64,000 nt of DNA. Origin: a virus. Shown piece by piece: positions 54,587 to 63,267 of the stretch (position 1 is its first letter; each line of letters opens with the position of its first letter). The stretch is from positions 1 to 64,000 of the IMG/VR virus record IMGVR_UViG_3300042307_001412, one strand, 5' to 3'. The notes beneath the pieces were generated by a model, which was not told the origin of the DNA, did not search any database, and was given only the letters and a program-made list of their open reading frames with translations. A program made the position numbers and the translations under genes.

Positions 54587-55045
54587 CTATCCTTGTTCGT
54601 CGTATCTCTGGTTAATCATCATGTCTTGGACATCTTCAGGCATAAGAAGAAAACCTTTTGCCGGATTGTCCGCGCCACCAAGATTTATCTTATTAGAGCT
54701 GTTGAACCTTTCCGGGAATGCTCGTAGGTATCTTTTTAGCCTCGCTACAGAGACAACAATAAATGCTCCCTCAGGTGAAAAGATATAAACCCACCATTTA
54801 GCGGTAGTTATGTTTATGCCGCTTTTGTTCCAGACCTGAACGCCGTTAACGTCCTTGTATCCGCGTGGGTTTTGGTCTGTTTCAACAACCATCCTCCCAT
54901 TGCGATACCTGTCGCTCTTCACTTCAAACGAACCGTCTGAAAGGTCGTCGAGGAATATTGACACAAGGGATTCACCTTGTTGCCCGTAGGCCAGGTCTTT
55001 TTTAAAATCAAATTTTCGTGCTGGAATATCAAACTCTGCGGCCAT
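54587..55045 (-). CDS. Putative PD-(D/E)XK nuclease
   Basis: 152 residues. GQQGESLVSIFLDDLSDG (Glu), then FEVKSDR (E-x-K) and MVVETDQN, with SGINITTAKWWVYIF, is the order of a small restriction-endonuclease-like nuclease family of phages. Catalytic residues appear intact. Recombination or resolvase role is inference. Confidence 0.65.
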   Translation of the reverse strand: MAAEFDIPARKFDFKKDLAYGQQGESLVSIFLDDLSDGSFEVKSDRYRNGRMVVETDQNPRGYKDVNGVQVWNKSGINITTAKWWVYIFSPEGAFIVVSVARLKRYLRAFPERFNSSNKINLGGADNPAKGFLLMPEDVQDMMINQRYDEQG

Positions 55046-55082
55046 TAACCAATCATGCCAGCATTAAAACTTAATTGCAACC

Positions 55083-55796
55083 CTAGTTTTTGTATACTCG
55101 CCAGTTTCCTAGCTTGCCCTGAGAGTTGTCCATAATCCATTTTGCAAATTTTACGTTGCAGTTAACGTCTTTGAGACCGCTCATTCGATTTTCTACGGCA
55201 TCTTCTCCGCAGACATCAGCAACTCGCGACCTCCAGGAAGAATTAATCTGAAGTAAGCCAGTGTCGTATGACTTATCCTTGTTCAGAGCGTAGGTCATGT
55301 TGCCATTGGCATCCCATCTAGCGTTTTGAGCAGCTGGATTGCATCCACTTTCACGCCATGCAATATACGAAAACACCTCAACCGGCTCAAGCCCCACCTG
55401 TTTGAATAGCGGCTCCCACATCGGACAGCGCTTTGACTGGTCCGCTGGGATGTTGTATACGGCGCTCATTGGCGGAGTTGGAACGTTGCTTACGGGAAGA
55501 TTGAGTGATTGGAGCTTCTCTATATGCTCTCGGCGAGTTATCGGACCGTAAGTTCCATCTATTCGCACTGTGCCTATCGCCTGTTGTAGGCTTTTGACTC
55601 TTTCACTCTTCTCTCCGAATGAGTAATTGTCCAATAAAACATGCCTATTTTTGGCCTCTTCCATTCTGTCTGGAGAAACAACAGAGACAGCTGGTTGAGG
55701 CGCCAGCATGGCTACCTCCGCCTTTGTCCCACCCGGGATTGAAATCCCTAGGGCTCCAAAAAGTATAGAAATAGACCATCCTGTGATTTGCTTCAA
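55083..55796 (-). CDS. Secreted lytic transglycosylase with peptidoglycan-binding domain
   Basis: 237 residues. Signal peptide (about 1-26), PG_binding_1-like repeat (about 60-97: SERVKSLQQAIG, DGTYGPITRRE), then an SLT-like domain with AWRESGCNP (Glu149) and DTGLLQINSSW. Cleaves glycan strands outside the membrane; virion entry or release. Confidence 0.82.
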   Translation of the reverse strand: MKQITGWSISILFGALGISIPGGTKAEVAMLAPQPAVSVVSPDRMEEAKNRHVLLDNYSFGEKSERVKSLQQAIGTVRIDGTYGPITRREHIEKLQSLNLPVSNVPTPPMSAVYNIPADQSKRCPMWEPLFKQVGLEPVEVFSYIAWRESGCNPAAQNARWDANGNMTYALNKDKSYDTGLLQINSSWRSRVADVCGEDAVENRMSGLKDVNCNVKFAKWIMDNSQGKLGNWRVYKN

Positions 55797-55934
55797 TGTT
55801 GTTCTCCTGAACTCGGCGGATAGGGCAACAAGCTTTAGTAAATAGCTTGCCTATGTCAGTATCGGGTACTTCAATATTACCAAATTATTGCGCAATAGCA
55901 ACTTCAACGATAGCTTAACTCTTGACGAGTGGCC

Positions 55935-56204
55935 CTAATCCCCAATAACCGTACGGTCTTGAAGGCTTGTCATAAATTTCTCAAAATCTTTCAGATTTAC
56001 TGAGGTTTTGAATGAATTTTCGGACTCAACATCATGAATATCGAGATTCATTGATTGAACAAGAACGCTGGCAATGTCGCCGCAGTTATTTGATGCATCA
56101 TCAATTTCTTCTTCGCTCATATCTTCATCTATATAAAAGTACAAAAGCACCCCTGCAATATGCTCAACGAGATTTAGGCGGGCTTCATCATTTGTTGCTG
56201 TCAT
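55935..56204 (-). CDS. Hypothetical acidic protein
   Basis: 89 residues from ATG 56204 (AGGA upstream). Helical (LVEHIAGVLLYFYIDEDMSEEEIDD). Divergent from SSB. Unknown. Confidence 0.55.
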   Translation of the reverse strand: MTATNDEARLNLVEHIAGVLLYFYIDEDMSEEEIDDASNNCGDIASVLVQSMNLDIHDVESENSFKTSVNLKDFEKFMTSLQDRTVIGD

Positions 56205-56287
56205 GTGTTGCATCCTATCACCCGTGGTGATAAAGTTGCACTCGCCGAAGTCATCCGACCTCGGCATACGTAAACCAAGGAGAAGAA

Positions 56288-56764
56288 ATGAACCCGGCAC
56301 CAACGGTGATTATCGGTAACGTTACGGCGGAACCAGAACTCACCTTCACATCAAACGGACAGGCACGCCTGTCATTTTCAGTAGCCGCAAACTATGTTTG
56401 GTACGACCAGGCAGGCGAAAAGCAGGAAAAGGTTTCCTTTTTCAACATCGTCGCATGGCGCTACACAGCCGAGAATGCTGCAAAGACACTGGAAAAGGGA
56501 ATTGGTGTAATCGTAACAGGACGCCTTGAACAGCGTTCATGGGACGACAAAGAGACAGGTCAAAAGCGTTCAACAGTCGAAGTTATTGCAGACGAAATTG
56601 CAATTAACACTCGCAGTGTTGAAACTGTTGTCCGTCGCACCAAGCAGGACGGTGGTCAAGCGCAGGGCGGTTCATCCGCTCCGGCACAGCGCCGCTCAAA
56701 GCCAGCAGCATCAAACCGCCAGCCAGTAGGCGTCGGCGTAGATGGTGAATCAGAACCATTCTGA
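56288..56764 (+). CDS. ssb: Single-stranded DNA-binding protein
   Basis: 158 residues. OB fold (VIIGNVTAEPELTFTSNGQARLSFSVA, FFNIVAWRYTAENAAKTLEKG, VIVTGRLEQRSW) then a disordered Gly/Gln/Pro linker and acidic tip GESEPF that recruits partner proteins. GGAGAAGAA ribosome site. Confidence 0.95.
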   Translation: MNPAPTVIIGNVTAEPELTFTSNGQARLSFSVAANYVWYDQAGEKQEKVSFFNIVAWRYTAENAAKTLEKGIGVIVTGRLEQRSWDDKETGQKRSTVEVIADEIAINTRSVETVVRRTKQDGGQAQGGSSAPAQRRSKPAASNRQPVGVGVDGESEPF

Positions 56765-56784
56765 TTCCTGCTATTTAAATAAAC

Positions 56785-56831
56785 AAAACCCTCGTTAATT
56801 TCGTGCAGAGACGCGAAGACGAGGGTTTTTT
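56785..56831. terminator. Bidirectional terminator after ssb
   Basis: AAAACCCTCGT and ACGAGGGTTTT, with T-runs on both strands between convergent genes. Confidence 0.8.
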
Positions 56832-57016
56832 TATGCTCTTTTTAAGCCATGCAATATTTTCGTAAGTTCATCGCCGTCAAACGGAATGGCATAAGCATCG
56901 ACATAGTTCTTAGCATCCAAAAGCATGTCTATGACCTCCGCCACTGGGACTGAAGACCTAGGGTCTTTGACTAATTGCTTTGAAAGCCGCTGTAAGTGAG
57001 TATCTATGGAATCCAT
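56831..57016 (-). CDS. Hypothetical small protein
   Basis: 61 residues, helical (LQRLSKQLVKD, VAEVIDMLLDAKNYVDAY). Convergent with ssb. Unknown. Confidence 0.55.
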   Translation of the reverse strand: MDSIDTHLQRLSKQLVKDPRSSVPVAEVIDMLLDAKNYVDAYAIPFDGDELTKILHGLKRA

Positions 57017-57126
57017 GGGTTAAGTATAAACATAAAAAATATCTGCTTTGGGGTTGCCAATGTATTTTTTAGTTATTAATATCTAAGTCAACCTACAAAT
57101 AGACGGACATAAAGGAGTTATTACTA

Positions 57127-57336
57127 ATGTCTGAATACAATAAACTAAAGAACAGCGGACTTGGTCGCGGTCGACCGAAACTCAAAGAGGAAGAGCGTGT
57201 TCTGCGCAAGCAGATGAATTCTGTTCGCCAGGAAGCCCGCAGGCGTGCTCATCTCGTTCTTCAGCATCGCCATCAAGTTGAGTATGACGAGATTTTCCAA
57301 GAAGAACTTAAATCCCTTTTCAAAAAGGGACGCTAG
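57127..57336 (+). CDS. Basic DNA-binding-type protein
   Basis: 69 residues; an AT-hook-like GRGRPKLKEEER is followed by an Arg-rich helix. AAGGAG ribosome site. Stop shares CTAG with the convergent 57333 gene. Confidence 0.58.
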   Translation: MSEYNKLKNSGLGRGRPKLKEEERVLRKQMNSVRQEARRRAHLVLQHRHQVEYDEIFQEELKSLFKKGR

Positions 57337-57458
57337 TCAGATTCTTGTTCCCTGGTGGCTTCATATGCCTCCAGGGACTTTGCATCATGAACTAATTCTC
57401 CAGTTTTAAATCTAAGAACAAGGGGCGGAGGTTCTTCAGGGGTAGTCAATGTTCCCAC
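57333..57458 (-). CDS. Tiny protein (41 aa)
   Basis: GTG 57458 inside the end of the 57436 gene. PEEPPPLVLRFKTGELVHDAKSLEAYEATREQ. Unknown; tentative. Confidence 0.45.
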   Translation of the reverse strand: MGTLTTPEEPPPLVLRFKTGELVHDAKSLEAYEATREQESD

Positions 57459-57636
57459 TTTTCATTGAGCCTCTACCCTTTTTTGAGGGCTTCATGACTT
57501 TTGACTTTGATTTTCCATACTGAGATTCTAGCCATTCGTCGAAGTCTTCTACTTCTCCGGGCTTAGAAATAACGTATTTTTCGTATTGCTTTATTAAGCC
57601 AATAAGCTCATCGTCTTCTTCATCAAATCGTGGCAT
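57436..57636 (-). CDS. Hypothetical small protein
   Basis: 66 residues from ATG 57636, 2 nt after the stop upstream; a longer frame would overlap the DUF5872-like gene in another register. Acidic first half, Lys-rich second half. Confidence 0.58.
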   Translation of the reverse strand: MPRFDEEDDELIGLIKQYEKYVISKPGEVEDFDEWLESQYGKSKSKVMKPSKKGRGSMKSGNIDYP

Positions 57637-57638
57637 TT

Positions 57639-58148
57639 CTATCTGGACCTTCGCGCTCTTCTTCCAGCTTTTGCCGCTCTCATCGTATTTGGAACGAATT
57701 GTTTTCCTTTTTTGCTTCCGGCAATCTTTTTCCTGTTTGTTGCATTTTTTTGTGCTGGTGTTAGTTTTTCCCATGCCGCTGCAGGAAGATATCTACGCAT
57801 TCCGTCTGGTCGGTTTGCTGGCTTACCATCGCTGGTAGTCCATTTTTCTTTCGTCCACTTCTTTAGAGACCTCTGAGTCTTGCTTAATCCGCCGCGATAA
57901 CCGCCACCAGCTTTTCTGTACTGCACAGCAAGCAATTGAGCTTTTCTGGCAGACCACTGGCCAGGTTTGCCGCCATCAGAGCCGGCAAGAATGCGAGATT
58001 TAATTCTTTCTCGTAGCTCCGGTTTTGTGTATGAGTTTTTTGCTGATTTTTCCATTAACTCGGAATCAACACCAGCTAAAAATTCGCCAACAGCCTGCTC
58101 AACCCACTCCGGGCCGTAATCTTCTGATTTATCTTGTCTGCTGGCCAT
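57639..58148 (-). CDS. DUF5872-like phage protein
   Basis: 169 residues. GQWSARKAQLLAVQYRKAGGGYRGGLSKTQRSLKKW..EKWTT.DGKPA, RYLPAAAWEKLTPAQKNATNRKK is the pattern of DUF5872 and related phage/viral proteins. Very basic; DNA contact likely. Function unknown. Confidence 0.7.
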   Translation of the reverse strand: MASRQDKSEDYGPEWVEQAVGEFLAGVDSELMEKSAKNSYTKPELRERIKSRILAGSDGGKPGQWSARKAQLLAVQYRKAGGGYRGGLSKTQRSLKKWTKEKWTTSDGKPANRPDGMRRYLPAAAWEKLTPAQKNATNRKKIAGSKKGKQFVPNTMRAAKAGRRARRSR

Positions 58149-58202
58149 TTGTTTCTCCGCTTAAAATAATACGCGATATAGAAGCGGATTCGTGTTAAGT
58201 GT

Positions 58203-58502
58203 TTATTGCAGTCTTTGACCGCATTTTAAGCAGGTAACAGACCATGGGTAGCGCCTGACCGAAGGGTGCTCACATTCAAGTAGCGTCTTTGCCTTCGCAT
58301 TTAGCACGTCTCGTATCCACGCCGACATGGTTTTACCATCGACGGCCGCAGCCTGCCTCCAGCGCTCCCTGACCTCGTCCGTGGTTCTGATTAGGACCGA
58401 TGTGTTGGTTGGTCCTTCGTCTTCTTTTTCTAGTGGTCTTACCGACAAATCTGTCGAATCAGCGACGGCCTTCATTGCAGCTTCAAGGTTGCTGTCACTC
58501 AT
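58203..58502 (-). CDS. RHH-type protein with zinc tail
   Basis: 99 residues. TSVLIRTTDEVRERWRQAAAVDGKTMSAWIRDVLN is ribbon-helix-helix; the tail has CEHP and CLKCG. Overlaps the 58495 gene. Probable regulator. Confidence 0.65.
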   Translation of the reverse strand: MSDSNLEAAMKAVADSTDLSVRPLEKEDEGPTNTSVLIRTTDEVRERWRQAAAVDGKTMSAWIRDVLNAKAKTLLECEHPSVRRYPWSVTCLKCGQRLQ

Positions 58503-59136
58503 CTGTTTCCTCTTCGTTTGGTTCTTCTTCTACGGATACTATCTCAGCATCAACGATGTCTGCTTCACCCAACATTTGTCTCACAGCGCTTTCTGGGAGA
58601 ACTCCAGACATCCCCATTAGTTGAAGAAGTTGCCTTGCTTCTGATTCTGGGTCAAATGTATTTCCAATTTGCTTGAGCTGTTCAGAGCCAGCAAGTGTTG
58701 CCTTTATCGTTTCGCTCGTCTTATTCCCAACATCCATCTGAACGCTGATGTTGGTTTGGTCCATGCCTAGAAGTTTTGTGCGCCTATCCATGATGGAAAG
58801 AACCTGCTGTATCGCCTTCAAGTCCGGCTCAACGGCAACTTCTGTTCCATCATCCATCACCTGTCTTCTGTGTTGGGTTAATGGCCAAATTGCCTGCTGA
58901 AGACTGTCCAGTCTTTCAAGTTCAAGCCGAAGAACTTCCGGGTAAGCCATCAAGGTCTCGCGGTTCATTTTCTCTAACTGACGAGAAATTGCTTTAGACA
59001 CAGCGCTCGTTGTCATTCCAAAACGTCTTGCTATTTCGGATGTCGAAGTGCCAGCTTGGCGAAGCTTAAATATTCGCATGTCTCTTTCACCAAGAAACTC
59101 ACGCGTAGCAATTTTATTGCTTTTGTCTTCGCTCAT
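58495..59136 (-). CDS. HTH protein, terminase-small-subunit-like
   Basis: 213 residues. FKLRQAGTSTSEIARRFGMTTSAVSKAI is an HTH; the middle (EVLRLELERLDSLQQAIWPLTQ...KAIQQVLSIMDRRTKLLGMD) is the helical oligomerisation pattern of phage small terminases. A DNA-binding regulator is the alternative, because no large terminase is adjacent. Confidence 0.6.
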   Translation of the reverse strand: MSEDKSNKIATREFLGERDMRIFKLRQAGTSTSEIARRFGMTTSAVSKAISRQLEKMNRETLMAYPEVLRLELERLDSLQQAIWPLTQHRRQVMDDGTEVAVEPDLKAIQQVLSIMDRRTKLLGMDQTNISVQMDVGNKTSETIKATLAGSEQLKQIGNTFDPESEARQLLQLMGMSGVLPESAVRQMLGEADIVDAEIVSVEEEPNEEETDE

Positions 59137-59153
59137 TACCCTATCTTAGTGAC

Positions 59154-60980
59154 TTATTTGTCAACTTTCATGAACTCAATCACTTCGAACGGGAATACCT
59201 TGCCTCGTTTGATTTTCAAAGGCCACTGACGTTGGTCGCGAGCTCCTCTGAAGTGCCGAACGTCGTAAACGTATGGCTCGTTGGCTGTCGGGTCCGGTTG
59301 AAGAGAAATACCAAACTCCGGCCAGCGCGACCAAACAGCAGAACCAAAAGGACGCAATTCTCTTGTATTAAGAGTTGTTCCAAGTGGTGCGTGGTGCTCG
59401 AGCCAAAGAGCGCATCCATAAACTGTTCTAATTGTGTCTAGGTACTTGGCAACCTCAACAGCAATGGCCTCTGAGGTTCGTCCGCCTGGGTCGACGAATG
59501 CCTTATACAAAGGACCCATCACCAAAATGTCTGGCTTGACTCGCTCAATCGCTTCTTCAAGAATCAATCTGTCTTCTGGCTTCAATAGGTCCATTCCAGA
59601 CGGTTTGGTTAAAACCTCTCCATAAACCCTGGCGACATGTCCGCGACGCATTGCTTGCGTAAGGATTGCAGAAGATGCTCTTCGAATAATTCGCTCAGGG
59701 TTTTCAAGGTCAACGGTCAAAGTTACGACGGGCTTCATCTGCCCGTACGTGAAAGGGTGAATACCAGCAGCAGCACAAAGCGCAACTTGCCGCGCGAGCA
59801 TAGTCTTGCCAACGCCTTCGGCAGCAACAACGATTACTCTTTCGCCACGTTCAAGAAGACCAGGAATAACCCAGTCGTAAGATTCATCAACCTGCTCCGC
59901 AATAAAGTCGTTCCATTGAACCAGTCTGCCTGGGTCCGTGATTTGCTTCGATGTAGTTGCAGAAAGAATCATCGACATTTTTGAAACCATTTGACCAGGA
60001 CTTAAGTCCTCCCTACCAAATAGTTCTTGAATCTTTACGAGCGCCGAATCAAAAACAGATTCTTTCTTTTCTTCGATTGGCTCGCTATCTTCTTGAAATT
60101 CATTTTCGACATTTTCAACATGCTCTGATTCATTTTCTTCAGATGGCGAAAATGCGACAAGTGTCTCAAATGTCCCACCTGAAGATAGGTGGTCAGTAAT
60201 GTCTTTTACATCTGGGCAAACCCATGCCTGCGCATCGCACCCTGCATCTGTTAAGACTTTCAGCAGTTTTGAAGCATGCTCTCTTCCAGGGGCATCGTTA
60301 TCTGCGACGATGTCTACAACTGCGCCTTTAAGCGCTTCTGTGTGGATGTCGAGCCAGTGTCCAGCTCCACCGGGCATTGTTGTTGCAACATACCCCAACG
60401 CAATAAGTGTGTCTGCGTCTTTCTCTCCCTCAACTACCCAAATTGGCGTTCCAGAATCTTTTGCAGCAAGAACAGCTGGAAGATTGTAGAGAATTTTTGG
60501 AACTTCTGAAAGCGAATATGACCATCCGCCATTCTCAACCGGTTTTCTCTGTCGAAAAGTCTTAACACCATCCTGATTTGTATATCGAACTTTTTGAAAC
60601 AGCAATTCACCAGATTCGTCGATGTAGTCATAAGAGCAAACAAATTTAAGCTCCTCTTTAATGATGGGCTTTGGCGCCTGCGTTGACGTTTGTTGTTTTT
60701 CTTTTTTAACAATTGGCTTTTCGTAAATTGTGCTCGTGCCGTTTTGGGGCATTATGTCGGAAATCGCTAAACCAACCGAAGCACATATCTCTGCGACATC
60801 GCACCCATTGCCTCTATGGCAATGAACCAAAACGCGACCATCTGTTCCCTCACTTACAGAAAGAGATGGGTTGTTATCGTCATTCCTGCAAGGGCAGCGT
60901 GCCATAAAGTTCCCGCCACTTTGCCTGACCCCATCAAGTCTGTCAAGGAAGTTCTGGACGATTGGTCCGGGCGTTGTCAC
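59154..60980 (-). CDS. Primase-helicase: zinc finger, TOPRIM, RecA-like ATPase
   Basis: 608 residues. CHC2-like zinc region (Cys29, Cys31, Cys54, Cys60), TOPRIM (VVEGEKD with Glu184; ADNDAPG, Asp227/Asp229) and RepA/AAA_25-like ATPase (AEGVGKT 387-393; Walker B ILVMGPLY). Makes primers and/or drives the replication fork. Acidic linker at about 280-305. Stop to start overlap with WhiB (ATGA). Confidence 0.88.
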   Translation of the reverse strand: MTTPGPIVQNFLDRLDGVRQSGGNFMARCPCRNDDNNPSLSVSEGTDGRVLVHCHRGNGCDVAEICASVGLAISDIMPQNGTSTIYEKPIVKKEKQQTSTQAPKPIIKEELKFVCSYDYIDESGELLFQKVRYTNQDGVKTFRQRKPVENGGWSYSLSEVPKILYNLPAVLAAKDSGTPIWVVEGEKDADTLIALGYVATTMPGGAGHWLDIHTEALKGAVVDIVADNDAPGREHASKLLKVLTDAGCDAQAWVCPDVKDITDHLSSGGTFETLVAFSPSEENESEHVENVENEFQEDSEPIEEKKESVFDSALVKIQELFGREDLSPGQMVSKMSMILSATTSKQITDPGRLVQWNDFIAEQVDESYDWVIPGLLERGERVIVVAAEGVGKTMLARQVALCAAAGIHPFTYGQMKPVVTLTVDLENPERIIRRASSAILTQAMRRGHVARVYGEVLTKPSGMDLLKPEDRLILEEAIERVKPDILVMGPLYKAFVDPGGRTSEAIAVEVAKYLDTIRTVYGCALWLEHHAPLGTTLNTRELRPFGSAVWSRWPEFGISLQPDPTANEPYVYDVRHFRGARDQRQWPLKIKRGKVFPFEVIEFMKVDK

Positions 60981-61369
60981 TGTGCTTCCCGCAGGGCTTT
61001 CTTTATTGCCGCATCCTTAAGGCGATAGTTGCCCTTATATGCAAACCCATTGGCGTTTCGCCTTCCGATTCCAGGAAGGAAAATTCTTGCTTCTCGAGAT
61101 AGGAGAATCCCTTTGTCACTTCTCATCATTGCGCGTTCAGCTTCTGTTTTCCCTCCCCAAATACCAATTGGTTCATGACGAAGTGAATACTCAAGACAGT
61201 GCTCCATTGATGGGCATGAGTTGCAAAGCTCAATTGCTTCTTTTGTATCTGCCCTAAATTTAAGCCACTGTTCCCTTGGCAAACCTTTTTCGATTACTGG
61301 GAACCACTTGTCAACATCGTGTCCTTTGCAGTTTCCCTCTGCTGGCGGCGCATCGTAGTTTGGCAACAA
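60977..61369 (-). CDS. WhiB-family Fe-S regulator
   Basis: 130 residues: Cys14, Cys49, Cys52, Cys58, GIWGG, then a basic tail longer than in the other two (about 50 residues). Co-translated with the primase-helicase. Confidence 0.92.
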   Translation of the reverse strand: MLPNYDAPPAEGNCKGHDVDKWFPVIEKGLPREQWLKFRADTKEAIELCNSCPSMEHCLEYSLRHEPIGIWGGKTEAERAMMRSDKGILLSREARIFLPGIGRRNANGFAYKGNYRLKDAAIKKALREAQ

Positions 61370-61378
61370 TTCAACTCC

Positions 61379-61801
61379 TTACGTCGGATTAGGTTTGGTT
61401 ATCCTAGCGACGTCGGATGAAGAAAGAAATACCAGAGCGTGTTTTACTACAAGATTTCCGGAGATGTCTGTTGCGACAATATCTATTGCTTCTAATGGTA
61501 TTTTAAACTTTGAAGCAATTGCAGCTTTCATTTTGCTTATATCAATTTCTTCTTCAACAAATTTTACATTGTCATCAATGTCTGTTGGAATGGCTCCGGC
61601 GGTAAGAGCTTTCATTTCGCCATCTTTTTCCACAGCACGAAGACACCATGCACAAGCTAATTTTGGCGTCGAAGCAGCGCGCGCACGTGTTTCAGTGTGC
61701 CCACAAGAAAGCAAGTGTCGGTATTCGACTTTTCCCCAAGCACCCTCACGGGTAATTTGAACCACATCTTGGCGTGGCGCTTTGCGATGTTCAGTTGTCA
61801 C
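61379..61801 (-). CDS. Hypothetical protein with zinc site
   Basis: 140 residues; CGH and CAWC in the N-terminal half; the C-terminal half alpha/beta. Just before WhiB. Unknown. Confidence 0.6.
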   Translation of the reverse strand: MTTEHRKAPRQDVVQITREGAWGKVEYRHLLSCGHTETRARAASTPKLACAWCLRAVEKDGEMKALTAGAIPTDIDDNVKFVEEEIDISKMKAAIASKFKIPLEAIDIVATDISGNLVVKHALVFLSSSDVARITKPNPT

Positions 61802-61828
61802 AGCCCACCATTATGGTGGAAGAGGAAG

Positions 61829-62092
61829 TTATTTTGCGATACCCTTAAACAACTTTCGCAACCACTTCTTCAAGCCGCGAGCATCAACTGATACTTGCGC
61901 TGGAATGCTGTCGATAAGTTGTTCAATTTTGTCTGCATGCTCAGCCACTTGCTTTGCTGCTACTGCTTCTACGAAGTCTTCTGCTTTTGCAAAAGTGCTT
62001 TTTGGAGCAGCCTTCTTTGCAGGAGCCTTCTTTGCGGCAGCCTTCTTTGCAGGGGCCTTTTTTGCTGTTGTCTTTTTCTTTGATGTTGCCAT
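61829..62092 (-). CDS. Histone H1-like Lys/Ala-rich protein
   Basis: 87 residues from ATG 62092 (AAGG). Repeats of KKAPAKKAA in the first 32 residues, like eukaryotic H1 and actinobacterial HU tails, then a helical domain. Likely non-specific DNA binder or condenser. Confidence 0.65.
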   Translation of the reverse strand: MATSKKKTTAKKAPAKKAAAKKAPAKKAAPKSTFAKAEDFVEAVAAKQVAEHADKIEQLIDSIPAQVSVDARGLKKWLRKLFKGIAK

Positions 62093-62173
62093 GACCTTGA
62101 CTTTATCAAACCATTTACCACCGTGGCGGAACCACCTCCCCTGTAGAAGCGCGGTCCGACCTAGGCTGTTGCC

Positions 62174-62821
62174 GTGGAAGGCTCTTATGACAATGATTAT
62201 AGTAAAATAGCTCTTGCTATAACTGCCGCCCAACTAGCAAAGTCGACCAGCGTAAAAGAATTCGGAATCGGCGAAGACCTGGCTATCAATTTTTTTGGCT
62301 GGGATGAAGAGCGACTAGCCATTGTCTGCCAGATAAGGCAGGATTTGATGAAGATTGACCCAGAAGAGCGTTTAGCACGCTGTACGGAGCTCTGTGCGGT
62401 TCTCAGGCGATACTGGGGGGTGTCTTCGATAACAATGGTGGCCGAGGGTTACTGTTCTGCAGATATGGCCGAGACAGAGGGTTTATCGCTAGCAGATGCA
62501 TTTCTGGACGCATCAAAACCAGTGAAAGAGTGCATTACGGTAACAAACGTCACTTTAGACCAGAAGGCCGTAGAGGATGGCGGTTTTGTGACTACAATTC
62601 TTGCCGTTCCTTATGCATACGAGCTGGGACGGACACTGAAGTGGTTTGACACCCTCATCTACACCAATGGTGGAGGCAAGAATTTTAGGAATTCAAAGTA
62701 TCCACAGTCAATGAGGCGAGCCTTGAAAAACAAGGTTGTTGACGACCTCCCGGACGAGGCATACGAGGAGCTGGTAAGCCTGATTAATTCAAATGGATTT
62801 CATATACAAGAATTTTATTAA
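62174..62821 (+). CDS. Hypothetical protein
   Basis: 215 residues, GTG start. N-terminal helical domain (ALAITAAQLAKS...GWDEERLAIVCQIRQDL), then alpha/beta (VTNVTLDQKAVEDGGFVTTILAVPYAYELG). Unknown. Confidence 0.6.
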   Translation: MEGSYDNDYSKIALAITAAQLAKSTSVKEFGIGEDLAINFFGWDEERLAIVCQIRQDLMKIDPEERLARCTELCAVLRRYWGVSSITMVAEGYCSADMAETEGLSLADAFLDASKPVKECITVTNVTLDQKAVEDGGFVTTILAVPYAYELGRTLKWFDTLIYTNGGGKNFRNSKYPQSMRRALKNKVVDDLPDEAYEELVSLINSNGFHIQEFY

Positions 62822-62836
62822 AGTATAATAATTCAA

Positions 62837-63175
62837 ATGCCATTTTATGACAACTCATACGACGACTTGTATGGTCGTTCGCGCAATCTATTCGACAACG
62901 TCACAATTCTGCCAGCTGATAGGACTCCGTGCCTCGTGTGTGGGCATCCAACTGGGGACTGTGCTGGGGATAACTCATCCCATACGAGGATAGCTGGGTT
63001 CGGAATGATTGAATCACTTAAAGTTGTTCAAACTTTTTTGGTAGAAGAAGACATACACGAAGAGAGACAAATAACACCTTCGATAAAAACAAAAGTTCTG
63101 TTGCACAAGAAGGGTAAACAGATACCATATGCCGAAGCCGAGCGACTTGGGTTAATAAAAAAATGGACAAACTAA
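62837..63175 (+). CDS. Hypothetical protein with Cys motif
   Basis: 112 residues. Tyr/Asp-rich start, CLVCGHPTGDC, then a beta-rich end (IPYAEAERLGLIKKW) of a type found in small phage virion-associated proteins. Unknown. Confidence 0.6.
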   Translation: MPFYDNSYDDLYGRSRNLFDNVTILPADRTPCLVCGHPTGDCAGDNSSHTRIAGFGMIESLKVVQTFLVEEDIHEERQITPSIKTKVLLHKKGKQIPYAEAERLGLIKKWTN

Positions 63176-63267
63176 GAGCAAAGTTACTACGACTTTAGAC
63201 CCTTTCAGTATTCTCGGCTAAGTTAAAATCGATACCTACTCAAATCACTATCACAACAGGACAAATC